In this document: piece after piece, positions 1 through 7,700 of the stretch
Numbering within the stretch: the first letter of the stretch is position 1
How the letters are laid out: every line of letters begins with the position of its first letter
NCBI GenBank assembly: GCA_006218045.1
Contig: VBWB01000016.1
Coordinates: 144,929-208,928, forward strand
Direction: 5' to 3'
Length of the DNA: 64,000 nucleotides
From: Stygiobacter sp.
GTDB lineage: Bacteria; Pseudomonadota; Alphaproteobacteria; Rhodospirillales; Magnetospirillaceae
Notes under the pieces: model-generated
What the model saw: the letters and a program-made list of their open reading frames with translations, nothing else
Database searches by the model: none
Told to the model about the DNA's origin: nothing
Position numbers and translations under genes: made by a program

Positions 1-482
1 TCGGATCAGAGGACGGCACGTTCTGCACCCATTGGGGGTTTGACTGGCACGCCATCGACAACGCCATCGAAAAGTATGGCGAAGGCGGCAGGGTACTGGG
101 GGCCAGCACCCTTTCCATGCAGACGGCCAAGAACCTGTATCTGTGGCCCAGCCGCACCTTCATCCGCAAGGGGCTGGAAGCCTATCTGACCCTGTACCTG
201 GAAGCCCTGTGGCCCAAACGGCGGATATTGGAAGTCTATCTGAACATCGCCGAATTCGGCCCCGGCCTGTACGGGGCCGAGGCGGCATCGCGCCGCCATT
301 TCGGCAAATCGGCGGCGGCCCTGAGCGCGCGTGAAGCGGCGCTGCTGGCCGCCGTGCTGCCCAACCCGCTGGAACGCTCGGCCTCGAAGCCATCGTCCTA
401 TGTCGCCCGCCGCGCCGCCCTGATCGATGCCCGCGCCGATCAGGTGAGGCTGGGGAAAGATGGCGCCTGCGCCGGTGATTAG
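1..482 (+). CDS. mtgA: Monofunctional peptidoglycan glycosyltransferase MtgA (5' end outside window)
   Basis: The frame is open from base 3 to the TAG at 480-482, so this is the C-terminal part of a longer gene. The visible protein begins with a [12 protein letters not shown] block followed by GGSTL-like [16 protein letters not shown] and a W..R..LEAYLT segment, the signature order of the GT51 transglycosylase domain. MtgA polymerises lipid II into glycan strands at the inner membrane and has no transpeptidase domain; the frame ends soon after the glycosyltransferase core, consistent with the monofunctional form. A decayed copy of its last 70 bp lies at 4152-4221. Identification is firm; the true start cannot be seen. 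Confidence 0.93.
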   Translation, partial: GSEDGTFCTHWGFDWHAIDNAIEKYGEGGRVLGASTLSMQTAKNLYLWPSRTFIRKGLEAYLTLYLEALWPKRRILEVYLNIAEFGPGLYGAEAASRRHFGKSAAALSAREAALLAAVLPNPLERSASKPSSYVARRAALIDARADQVRLGKDGACAGD

Positions 483-631
483 GCAGCCACCGCTTCGACC
501 ACACGGGCCAAGGCGTCCAGGCGGACACGAAACTCTTCGCGCGCCACATCGAAGCGGTGAAGATGCTGATTGATCCGCCGCATACGCTCGGCAAGCGATG
601 GTGAAAAAGCCGGTAAATCGGTTTTATTCAT
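479..631 (-). CDS. Small hypothetical protein, 50 aa
   Basis: The protein starts [19 protein letters not shown] and is charged and probably helical, with no membrane segment. The ATG at 631 is preceded by a G-rich stretch that can act as a ribosome binding site; an upstream in-frame start at 694 would give 71 aa but adds an unlikely cysteine-rich lead. Its 3' end overlaps the mtgA stop by 4 bp in convergent orientation. I do not recognise the family. A real small gene is likely but not certain. Confidence 0.5.
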   Translation of the reverse strand: MNKTDLPAFSPSLAERMRRINQHLHRFDVAREEFRVRLDALARVVEAVAA

Positions 632-708
632 GATCTGCCCCCCTGATTTTGCAGGGAAAATAGCGCCTTTCCCATTGATGCATCCAGCATACATCAGAAT
701 GTCGGGCC

Positions 709-751
709 TTGACCTGATCGCCGACCACGTGCTAGTAAGTTAGCACTTACT
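709..751 (+). promoter_or_regulatory. Promoter with TetR-type operator dyad
   Basis: A TTGACC box (709-714) lies 18 bp before a weak TAGTAA box (733-738). A perfect inverted repeat, AGTAAGT-N4-ACTTACT (734-751), covers the -10 area just before the efflux operon. The operon ends in a TetR gene, so autoregulation through this dyad is the natural reading. The dyad is seen directly; binding is inferred. Confidence 0.6.
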
Positions 752-768
752 TACCAATGGATCGTGCC

Positions 769-1686
769 ATGAAAAAACGGCCTTCGACCACCGCCTCCCC
801 CTTTATCGCCATCATCCTGACATCCTTGCTGATGGCGGATAGCGGCTTTATCTCTGCGGCCCAAGCCGCCGGCGACGCTCGCACGCAGGTTTACGGGCTG
901 GGGACGATAGAGGCCAAGGTCTTGGCCCGCCTGGGATTCGAGGTGGCCGGACGCCTGACCGACATGGCCGTCGACCAAGGGCAGACGGTGGAAGCCGGGC
1001 GGGTTCTGGCCCGTCTCGATGCGTCCGAGCAAGCGGCGCGGTTGGCCCAGGCCGAAGCCGATTTGCGGCAGGCCGAAGCCGCCCAGGGTCAAGCCAAGGC
1101 TCGACTCGATCGGGCCAAGGCTCTATTGGTCCAGCGGCGCAGCATCAATGACCGTCGCCAGAGCCTGGTACGGCGCGGCACCGTGTCGCAGGAAGCGGCA
1201 GAAGACGCCGAGGCTGGATCCGCCGTCGCCGCCGCCGACGTCGCCGTTGCCGCCAGCGACGTGGAGGCCGCCCGCGGCGCCGCCGAAGCGGCGAAAGCCC
1301 GCATTCAGCTTGAACGTGCGGTGCTCGACAAATTCACGCTGTCCGCCCCCTTCCCGGCCCTGGTGGTCGAACGCCTGCTGGAAAAGGGGGCGACGGTGGC
1401 TCCTGGCGGGATCGCGCTCACCGTTATCGATCCGTCCACCGTCTGGGTCCGCGCCTTTGTCGACGAATCCCTGGCCGGACGACTGGCCATCGGCCAGAAA
1501 ACAAGCATCACCCTGCGCTCGCGCCCCGGTCAGCCCCTGAGCGGGCGGATCGCCCGCATCGATATCGAGAACGACCGCGTTTCGGAAGAACGCAAGGTTC
1601 ACGTCGCTTTCGATTCTCTCCCCACGAACTTCCATCTGGGTGAGCAGGCGGAAATCCTGGTCAACGCCGAAGGCGATCGGCCATGA
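769..1686 (+). CDS. Periplasmic adaptor (HlyD/membrane fusion family) of an ABC exporter
   Basis: The N-terminus has a short basic stretch (MKKRP) and a hydrophobic segment ending in AAQA, a signal peptide or anchor. A lipoyl/barrel half (GFEVAGRLTDMAVDQGQTV), a long alanine-rich coiled-coil hairpin and the second barrel half (FTLSAPFPALVVE) follow, the classic adaptor order. It would link the inner-membrane ABC pair encoded next to an outer-membrane channel. An in-frame ATG at 757 is possible but would leave almost no leader after the predicted promoter, so 769 is preferred. It overlaps the permease gene by 4 bp. The layout resembles DevBCA-like exporters; the substrate is unknown. Confidence 0.85.
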   Translation: MKKRPSTTASPFIAIILTSLLMADSGFISAAQAAGDARTQVYGLGTIEAKVLARLGFEVAGRLTDMAVDQGQTVEAGRVLARLDASEQAARLAQAEADLRQAEAAQGQAKARLDRAKALLVQRRSINDRRQSLVRRGTVSQEAAEDAEAGSAVAAADVAVAASDVEAARGAAEAAKARIQLERAVLDKFTLSAPFPALVVERLLEKGATVAPGGIALTVIDPSTVWVRAFVDESLAGRLAIGQKTSITLRSRPGQPLSGRIARIDIENDRVSEERKVHVAFDSLPTNFHLGEQAEILVNAEGDRP

Positions 1687-2813
1687 ATTTGGCTATTCGC
1701 GACATCCGCCATCATCTGGGCCGGTTCGTCCTGACCTGTCTTGGACTGGCGCTGTTGTTGGGCGTGGTCATCTCCATGATCGGCATCTATCGCGGTCTGG
1801 TGGCCGACGCCCTGGTCCTGGTCCGCGCCCCCCAGGCCGACCTGTGGGTGGTCGAGGGCGGCACACGCGGCCCCTTTGCCGAATCGTCGCGCCTGCCCTA
1901 TGACACCCGCAACGCCATCGCCAGAATTGCCGGTATCGCCGAGGCCGGGGCCGTCACCTATCAATCGGTGCAGATCGAAACCGATGGTCACCGGCAACGA
2001 TTATTCGTCATCGGCTATGAACCCGGGCGCCCAGGCGAACCGCATGGGGTGATCGAAGGCCAGCCCATCGACCGCAGCCATTTCCAGGTGATCGCCGACC
2101 GCCGGTCGGGGCTGGCACTGGGCAGTACCCTGCGGCTGGGCGGCGACGATTTCACCATTGTCGGTCGCACCGCCGGCCACGTGGATTCCGCCGGCAACCC
2201 AGTGATCTACATGACCTTGAAGGATGCCCAGAAACTGCAATTCCAGCTGTTGGGCGGTGCCGCCCGCCAGCAAGCGGCGCGTGGCGAAAGCGCCAACAGC
2301 AACCAAGTCAACGCCATCCTGGCCCGCCTGCCCCCCGGCGGCGACGTCGCCGCCACCGTCGCCGCCGTCGAGCGCTGGAAGCACCTGTCCGCCCTGTCGC
2401 AACAAGACCAGGAAAACCTGCTGTTGGGCGCCGTGGTCGACAAAGCCCGCAAACAGATCGGCATGTTCACCGTGGTCCTGCTGACGGTGTCGACGGTGAT
2501 CATCGCCCTGATCATCCACACCATGACCATGGATAAAAGGCGCGAGATCGCCACCTTGAAACTGATCGGCGCCCCCGACCGCACCATTTTGGCGCTGATC
2601 GTGCAGCAAGCCCTGCTGATGGGCGGCATCAGTTTCGTCACCGGCGCCGGCCTGATCACCGCCGTGGCCGGCTATTTTCCCCGCCGGGTCATGGTCGAGG
2701 CCGGCGATATCGCCGTTCTGGCGGCGGTGGTCGTGTTGGTCTGCGCCGTGGCCAGCCTGTTGGGGGTCCGCCAGGCCTTGCGCATCGACCCGGCCCAGGC
2801 CTTGGGGGGTTGA
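1683..2813 (+). CDS. ABC transporter permease, MacB/FtsX-like (DevC type)
   Basis: The 376-aa protein has one membrane helix near the N-terminus (residues about 14-38), a large extracytoplasmic domain of about 200 residues, and three hydrophobic helices in the last 130 residues, the FtsX/MacB topology. It contains the typical MDKRREIATLKLIGA segment between helices, which contacts the ATPase. It overlaps both neighbours in the adaptor-permease-ATPase-TetR operon. Such permeases do not move substrate through a channel of their own but drive the adaptor mechanically, so lipids, peptides or toxic compounds are all possible cargos. Confidence 0.87.
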   Translation: MNLAIRDIRHHLGRFVLTCLGLALLLGVVISMIGIYRGLVADALVLVRAPQADLWVVEGGTRGPFAESSRLPYDTRNAIARIAGIAEAGAVTYQSVQIETDGHRQRLFVIGYEPGRPGEPHGVIEGQPIDRSHFQVIADRRSGLALGSTLRLGGDDFTIVGRTAGHVDSAGNPVIYMTLKDAQKLQFQLLGGAARQQAARGESANSNQVNAILARLPPGGDVAATVAAVERWKHLSALSQQDQENLLLGAVVDKARKQIGMFTVVLLTVSTVIIALIIHTMTMDKRREIATLKLIGAPDRTILALIVQQALLMGGISFVTGAGLITAVAGYFPRRVMVEAGDIAVLAAVVVLVCAVASLLGVRQALRIDPAQALGG

Positions 2814-2815
2814 CC

Positions 2816-3511
2816 ATGACCGCATCTCCCGCTCCGTTGGTCAGCCTGCGCGGTGTCGCCAAGCATTATGGCGAGGGCAGCGCCCGCGTCGATGCCCTGA
2901 AACCGCTGGACCTGGACATCCAGGCCGGAACCGTAATCGGCCTGCTCGGCCCCAGCGGCTCGGGCAAAAGCACGGTTCTCAACCTGATCGGCGCCATCGT
3001 CGAGCCCGATCAAGGCCGCATCGTCCTCGACGGCGAAACCGTCTATGACGGCGGCTGGTGCCGCCGCGACCTGCGCCGCTTACGGCTGGAAAAGATCGGC
3101 TTCATCTTCCAGTTCCACAACCTCATTCCGTTTTTGACCATCAGCGAGAATATCGAGGTGGTGCTGACCCTGGCAGGGCGGACCAAGGCCGAGGCGCGTC
3201 GCCGCGCCGCCGAATTGCTGGACTATCTTCAGGTGGAACGCCCCCGGGCCATGCCGTCGCAGGTGTCGGGCGGACAGGCCCAGCGGGTGGCCATCGCCCG
3301 CGCCTTGGCCAACAGCCCGCGTATCATCCTGGCCGATGAACCCACCGCCGCCCTCGATTCCGAACGCGCCGGCATCGTCATGGACCTGCTGCGCAAGGTG
3401 GCGCGGGACCAGGGAGCCAGCGTCATCGTCGTCACCCACGACGAAAAGATCATGGCCCGCTTCGACGCCCTGCACGTCCTGCGCGACGGGGTCCTGGTGG
3501 AACCATCATGA
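2816..3511 (+). CDS. ABC transporter ATP-binding protein (LolD/MacB/DevA type)
   Basis: Walker A is GPSGSGKST, the signature is VSGGQAQRVAIARAL, Walker B is IILADEPTAALD and the switch histidine lies in VVTHD. Length (231 aa) and sequence match the LolD/DevA group that partners FtsX-like permeases. The ATG at 2816 follows a TTGGGGGG ribosome binding site; a TTG six bases upstream is less likely. The stop overlaps the tetR start by 4 bp, so the four genes are probably translationally coupled. Confidence 0.92.
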   Translation: MTASPAPLVSLRGVAKHYGEGSARVDALKPLDLDIQAGTVIGLLGPSGSGKSTVLNLIGAIVEPDQGRIVLDGETVYDGGWCRRDLRRLRLEKIGFIFQFHNLIPFLTISENIEVVLTLAGRTKAEARRRAAELLDYLQVERPRAMPSQVSGGQAQRVAIARALANSPRIILADEPTAALDSERAGIVMDLLRKVARDQGASVIVVTHDEKIMARFDALHVLRDGVLVEPS

Positions 3512-4068
3512 CGCCACGTAAAACCGGCGAACAGCGCAAGGCGGAAATCATTGAAACCGCCCTGCTGCTGGCCGCCGAACTGGGCCCCGACCGCATCACC
3601 GCCGAAGCCATCGCGATCAGACTGGGGATCAGCCAACCGGCCATCTTCAAGCACTTTCCGCGCAAGGGCGATATCTGGGATGCGGTGATCGACTGGTTGG
3701 CCCGGTCCTTAGGCCGGGTCTGGACGGAAAGCACCACGGACGAGCCGCCCGAACAGCGCCTGTTCGCCCTGTTGGACGCCCATTTCGCCTTCATCGCCGC
3801 CCATCCCGCCGTGCCGCTGGTGTTGCTGTCGCCGGAATTGCAGGCCCGCCATCCGCCTCTGCGCCAGACGATCATGCGGCTGATGGCGCTGTTCCATACC
3901 GAACTGCGACAAGCGATCAACGCCGGCCCCAGCCCACCGGGCAATGCCGACCAACGGGCATGGATGATGCTGTCCCTGGTCCAGGGCATTGCCGTCCGCT
4001 GGGCCCTGTCCGGCCACGCCTTCGACATCAGGGCCGAAGGTGGGGAACTGGTGAGACTTGTATGGTGA
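3508..4068 (+). CDS. TetR/AcrR family transcriptional regulator
   Basis: The first 50 residues form the TetR helix-turn-helix (RITAEAIAIRLGISQPAIFKHF); the ligand-binding half is helical and divergent. It is the last gene of the exporter operon and overlaps the ATPase gene by 4 bp. It probably represses the operon through the dyad at 734-751 and is released by an exported compound or lipid. The stop codon lies inside a 54-bp repeat whose partner follows the NACHT gene. Confidence 0.9.
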   Translation: MTPRKTGEQRKAEIIETALLLAAELGPDRITAEAIAIRLGISQPAIFKHFPRKGDIWDAVIDWLARSLGRVWTESTTDEPPEQRLFALLDAHFAFIAAHPAVPLVLLSPELQARHPPLRQTIMRLMALFHTELRQAINAGPSPPGNADQRAWMMLSLVQGIAVRWALSGHAFDIRAEGGELVRLVW

Positions 4069-4117
4069 CGCAATTGTTTCATACTGAAACTGCGCTAAGT
4101 CATTGATTTTTCGTCAC
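4064..4117 (+). repeat. Flanking repeat, copy 1 (upstream of NACHT gene)
   Basis: This copy starts GGTGACG, contains AATTGTTTCATACTGAAA and ends TCGTCAC. The segment at 6952-7005 has the same length, ends and core. A weaker core-like copy (GACGTTAACGTTCCATACTG) sits at 4133-4152. The core GACGNAATAGTTTCATAC also recurs near 18.1-18.2 kb. Confidence 0.7.
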
Positions 4118-4128
4118 ACGGAAAAATC
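4105..4128 (+). terminator. Hairpin after tetR
   Basis: GATTTTTC and GAAAAATC form a perfect 8-bp inverted repeat around an 8-nt loop, 37 bp after the tetR stop. There is no T-run, so it is only a possible terminator or an internal part of the repeat. Confidence 0.35.
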
Positions 4129-4151
4129 GTAACGACGTTAACGTTCCATAC

Positions 4152-4221
4152 TGTCGTCCGCCGCGCTGCCCTGATTGATGCCTGCGCCGATCCAGTGGGG
4201 CTGGGGAAAGACGGCGCCTGC
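4152..4221 (+). pseudogene. Decayed duplicate of the mtgA 3' end
   Basis: This 70-bp stretch aligns without gaps to 401-470 of mtgA with 62 identical bases by hand count, mostly C-to-T differences. In the matching frame it reads [21 protein letters not shown], still like the MtgA tail, then runs to a different stop. No upstream mtgA sequence remains. It shows that the material between the two copies was inserted or that this end was duplicated. Confidence 0.75.
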
Positions 4222-4262
4222 TCAACACAATGAAAAGATTGCGTCGAGCGAAATTTTATCTA

Positions 4263-4286
4263 CCCTTAAGGTGTATTGCTTAAGGG
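4263..4286 (+). promoter_or_regulatory. Perfect dyad before the NACHT gene
   Basis: CCCTTAAG and CTTAAGGG form an 8-bp inverted repeat with an 8-nt spacer, ending 10 bp before the ATG and touching the GGGCGGG ribosome binding site. It could be an operator or an mRNA hairpin limiting translation. Confidence 0.45.
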
Positions 4287-4296
4287 CGGGACGGTC

Positions 4297-6945
4297 ATGG
4301 GCATTCCTTTTGACATCGATATCAAGCATGCCACCGATTGGCGCACCTTTGCCGGTAAAATGGGCGATGTCGCCGCCCAGGGCTTCCTGACCGCCTTGGG
4401 CGGCGACGGTATCAGCGGCGGCATCTCCGCCCTGTTCGACGCCCTGGCCGCCATCGGCAAGACCGAGAAATCGCCGGGGCGGCAGGGCTGGGAATTGTTC
4501 TGCCTGTCCTTCGCCTGGGCCTTCGATTCCCTGCGCCAGGATTTCTGCAAACCCGATGTGGCCAAACAGGCGGCGAAAGCAGCGCTGGAACAGGCGCGCA
4601 CCCGCCTGACCGAGGCACAATACGAAATCACCACGGATTTCCTGAACTATCCCAGCAGCCTGCCGCTGTACCGGGAAATCCGCGATGCCTTCGTCGACCG
4701 CCGGGCCGAGTTCCGCCCGCAAGGCACGGAAAGCGCGGAAAGCCTGAAAGCCCGTTTCGATTCCGCCTTCAACCGCGCCATCCATGCGGTATGGTCGCAA
4801 CAGCCCGACCGCTTCGCCGCCCTGGCCCAGGCGCTGCACGCCCCCGGCCTCGAGGCCAGCGCATCCGAACGGCAATGGCAGGCCTATCGCCAACAGCTGA
4901 TCCATGAATTCACCGTCAAGCCGGTCTTCGGCCAGGAACAGACCCGGGTGTCGCTGTCGCAGCTTTACGTGCCGCTGCGCGGGACATGGCGGGAGAAGGC
5001 CAAAGGCCGCGATGAGCGCTATCAGGAACACATCCCCGAGCGCGCCCCGCGCCATCTGCTGCGCCTGGATGACATGCTGGACAATTGGGTGGATGCCACA
5101 TCGTCCAAAGAAGACTGGCTGCGCCTGATCGGCGGCGGGCCGGGCAGCGGCAAATCCACCACCTTGAAGGCATTGGCCGCCCGCTTGGCCGGGCGCGACG
5201 ATATCCGCCCGATCTATGTGCCGCTACAACACATGAATCTAAACCAATCACTGCGCGAGGCGGTGAATTCCTGGCTGACGCAGACGGTGGAATCAGCGTT
5301 CCGCCAGCCGCCACTGGAACGCCAAGCGGTGGAAAACGGCCCGCGTCTGGTGCTGATCTTCGACGGCCTCGACGAATTGTCCCGTCCCGGCGGCGAGGGG
5401 GCTGCGCAGGTGGTCAATTTGTTCGCCAACCGCCTGCAAGCGCTGCGCAACGAATTGGGGACACACATCCTGGCCCTGGTGGCCAGCCGTACCGTCGGGT
5501 TCCAAGAGGCGATCAAATATTTGGCTACCCAGCCGGAGCAAGCCGTCGAGGTGGCAGGATTATGCCTCCTTGGCAACACCAGCAACATGATCGGCGACGA
5601 AGCGATCAAGAGGCAGGATCAACGTCCAGATTGGTGGTACAGCTACGCCATCGCCACCGGCCAGCGGAGTGCCACCCCGGTGGCGATGACCCATAAATCC
5701 TTGAAGACTCTGACCACTGAACCGTTGCTATGCTATTTACTGGCCCTATCCGGCTATGTCACCGACAACTGGCGGGAAGCGGCGGAAAACCACAACCGCA
5801 TCTATGAAAGACTGATCGGCGATGTGTGGCGGCGCGGCTGGGGCGACGGCGGTCGGTTGGGGCCGGGACGGGCCCTGACGCAAGAGGATTTCGTCCGCCT
5901 GATGGAAAGCGTGGCCCTGGCCGCCTGGCATGGCGGCGACACCCGTACCGCCGACGAAACCCGCTTCGCCGAGGCCTGCGACATCCTTGGCACCACGGAC
6001 ATATGGGCGGATTTCAAGAATATCAACGGCCCGGACATGGGCAATTTGGCACTGACTTTTTACCTGAAGACCTGTGACCACGACCGCCGTGGATTTGAAT
6101 TCACCCATAAGAGCTTTGGTGACTACCTGACCGCCCGCGCCCTGTTTGCCATCGCCAGGGATTTGGCGCCACAGATCAAACGCAATAAAAAGTCAGCAGC
6201 GGGAGAATGGCTGAAAGCCATCGGCAATGGGAAACTGACAGCCGAAATCATCGACTTCATTCGGGCGGAAGCGAGCCTTGCTGGCCCCCAAACCTGCAAA
6301 GATGTGCAAGCCAGCTTTGAAATGCTGGCGCCCCATGCCCTTGCAGAAGGCTTGCCAGCCCATAATGATGCGAAATATTGGCGTGAAGCGGAGATCCGAC
6401 AGGACTCGGCGGAATGGGCCGTTTGGGCGATGATGAATGCGGCAGCGCGCATCACCGGCACTCTGTCGAACATAAAATTCCCAGACAGAAATTCGCTCGA
6501 CGCCTTACTCTCCAGAGTCAGACATGACGGGCATCTATTCAACACATGCCTATCCCATACAGAAATAAATCATACAGATATAATCTTAAGATCACTACAC
6601 ATCATGGATATAACTCGGTCAAATATTAAAGATGTAAAATTTACGCAAGTTCAAACAACTCAATCTACTATGACCAACACAATATTTACAGGGTGTGCCT
6701 TTTACGGCGTTTCATTTATTCGCAGCTTCATCTCTGACGCAAAATTTTACAACTGTACCTTCAAAGACAGCCTATTTGAGTATTGCGATATTTCGAATAC
6801 ATACATTGAAAACACCACCACAGACGAAAAATTATGTGGCGAAATTGGCGCACAAGGCACGCTCCGGAAAGACGGACTCATACTCATCCCCCCCGGTTAC
6901 CTGAATACCGACGAGGACGGCAACATCCGCTTCACCCCGAAATAG
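4297..6945 (+). CDS. NACHT-type NTPase with pentapeptide-like C-terminus
   Basis: The protein is about 882 aa. An N-terminal region of about 270 residues of unknown type precedes Walker A GGGPGSGKST (279-288) and an extended Walker B LVLIFDGLDEL (about 351-361), the NACHT/STAND pattern. A helical region follows, and residues about 760-842 hold F/I/L-centred pentapeptide-like repeats (SNIKDVKF, CTFKDSLFEYCDI). DNA from about 6540 to 6890 is far more AT-rich than the rest, so the C-terminal sensor was probably acquired separately. The ATG at 4297 has a good ribosome binding site; a TTG at 4276 is less likely. Bacterial NACHT proteins often defend against phage; that role is inferred here, and no effector domain was recognised. 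Confidence 0.8.
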   Translation: MGIPFDIDIKHATDWRTFAGKMGDVAAQGFLTALGGDGISGGISALFDALAAIGKTEKSPGRQGWELFCLSFAWAFDSLRQDFCKPDVAKQAAKAALEQARTRLTEAQYEITTDFLNYPSSLPLYREIRDAFVDRRAEFRPQGTESAESLKARFDSAFNRAIHAVWSQQPDRFAALAQALHAPGLEASASERQWQAYRQQLIHEFTVKPVFGQEQTRVSLSQLYVPLRGTWREKAKGRDERYQEHIPERAPRHLLRLDDMLDNWVDATSSKEDWLRLIGGGPGSGKSTTLKALAARLAGRDDIRPIYVPLQHMNLNQSLREAVNSWLTQTVESAFRQPPLERQAVENGPRLVLIFDGLDELSRPGGEGAAQVVNLFANRLQALRNELGTHILALVASRTVGFQEAIKYLATQPEQAVEVAGLCLLGNTSNMIGDEAIKRQDQRPDWWYSYAIATGQRSATPVAMTHKSLKTLTTEPLLCYLLALSGYVTDNWREAAENHNRIYERLIGDVWRRGWGDGGRLGPGRALTQEDFVRLMESVALAAWHGGDTRTADETRFAEACDILGTTDIWADFKNINGPDMGNLALTFYLKTCDHDRRGFEFTHKSFGDYLTARALFAIARDLAPQIKRNKKSAAGEWLKAIGNGKLTAEIIDFIRAEASLAGPQTCKDVQASFEMLAPHALAEGLPAHNDAKYWREAEIRQDSAEWAVWAMMNAAARITGTLSNIKFPDRNSLDALLSRVRHDGHLFNTCLSHTEINHTDIILRSLHIMDITRSNIKDVKFTQVQTTQSTMTNTIFTGCAFYGVSFIRSFISDAKFYNCTFKDSLFEYCDISNTYIENTTTDEKLCGEIGAQGTLRKDGLILIPPGYLNTDEDGNIRFTPK

Positions 6946-6951
6946 CTGTAG

Positions 6952-7005
6952 GGTGACGTAATAGTTTCATACTGAAATGGCGTTAACACGCTGGTTTATC
7001 GTCAC
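6952..7005 (+). repeat. Flanking repeat, copy 2 (downstream of NACHT gene)
   Basis: This begins 7 bp after the NACHT stop and matches 4064-4117 at both ends and through the core AATAGTTTCATACTGAAA, in direct orientation. The pair brackets the NACHT gene together with the mtgA fragment. Confidence 0.7.
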
Positions 7006-7199
7006 CGCAGGTCCCAGGGCATGGGCTAAGGTTTCATACTTTTCCGTGGGCATAGACGTACCACCAAGCCTGCATGACGTGAACGAATCATACCGGCCGA
7101 TGCCCGCCAGTACCTCCCCATGACACCAACGAGAACAAAGCATGACAGAGATGCAGCATGGTTGCCCATGGCAACCATCCGGAAAAGAAACGGCAAGCG

Positions 7200-7503
7200 T
7201 CCATAGGTGACGGACGGCTCATCCCTCTTCTCATTCTCGAAACCAGCGAACGGCCTGATCTGGAAGAGTTGATCCGGTGACCTGCCATGGAACGCTCACG
7301 CAACCATTGGTCGCACACCATCCAAAGTTACGCTGTCTGGAGCGGGTTGGCCGACAGGCTTTGTGCAGGCCCGACGCGCGCTCATCTCGAAGGCACACCG
7401 CAGACGGACAACAGCGTCCCGCTTGGCGGCGACAAATCTCCGCCGCCGCGGCTCTGGCCACAGACTCAATGATCCGTTCTTCTGAAATCCTGCCGCGTTT
7501 CAT
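7200..7503 (-). mobile_element. IS3-family transposase remnant
   Basis: On the minus strand, MKRGRISEERII (from 7503) followed by AAEICRRQAG resembles the start of IS3 OrfA proteins. A second frame (7418-7296) reads AVVRLRCAFEMSARRAC, like the start of IS3 OrfB (..VSERRACR..), and hits a stop. A third frame continues weakly to about 7200. Several frameshifts and deletions have destroyed it. The flanking bases 7006-7199 and 7504-7700 hold no supported gene, only the leader of the next receptor. Confidence 0.55.
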
Positions 7504-7700
7504 AAGTCCGCCCTTTCTGTGGGCCGGATTCCACTTCATTTTTGAGGAAATCAACCCAGGCCGACCAAAGGGCAAGTGTGTAAAAACCATTAACTTCATT
7601 TGTTAAATATATGCCGTGATCTTTTCACGGTAACTTGTTTGCAGTTGCGTGATGCGATACCTTCGCATGTCCAACGGCGCGATTTGCGGAGTTCGCGGTC

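Noticed and set aside
7277..7606. A 109-codon plus-strand frame in the gap before the receptor
   Set aside because: No motif or ribosome binding site; the minus strand there carries recognisable transposase fragments.
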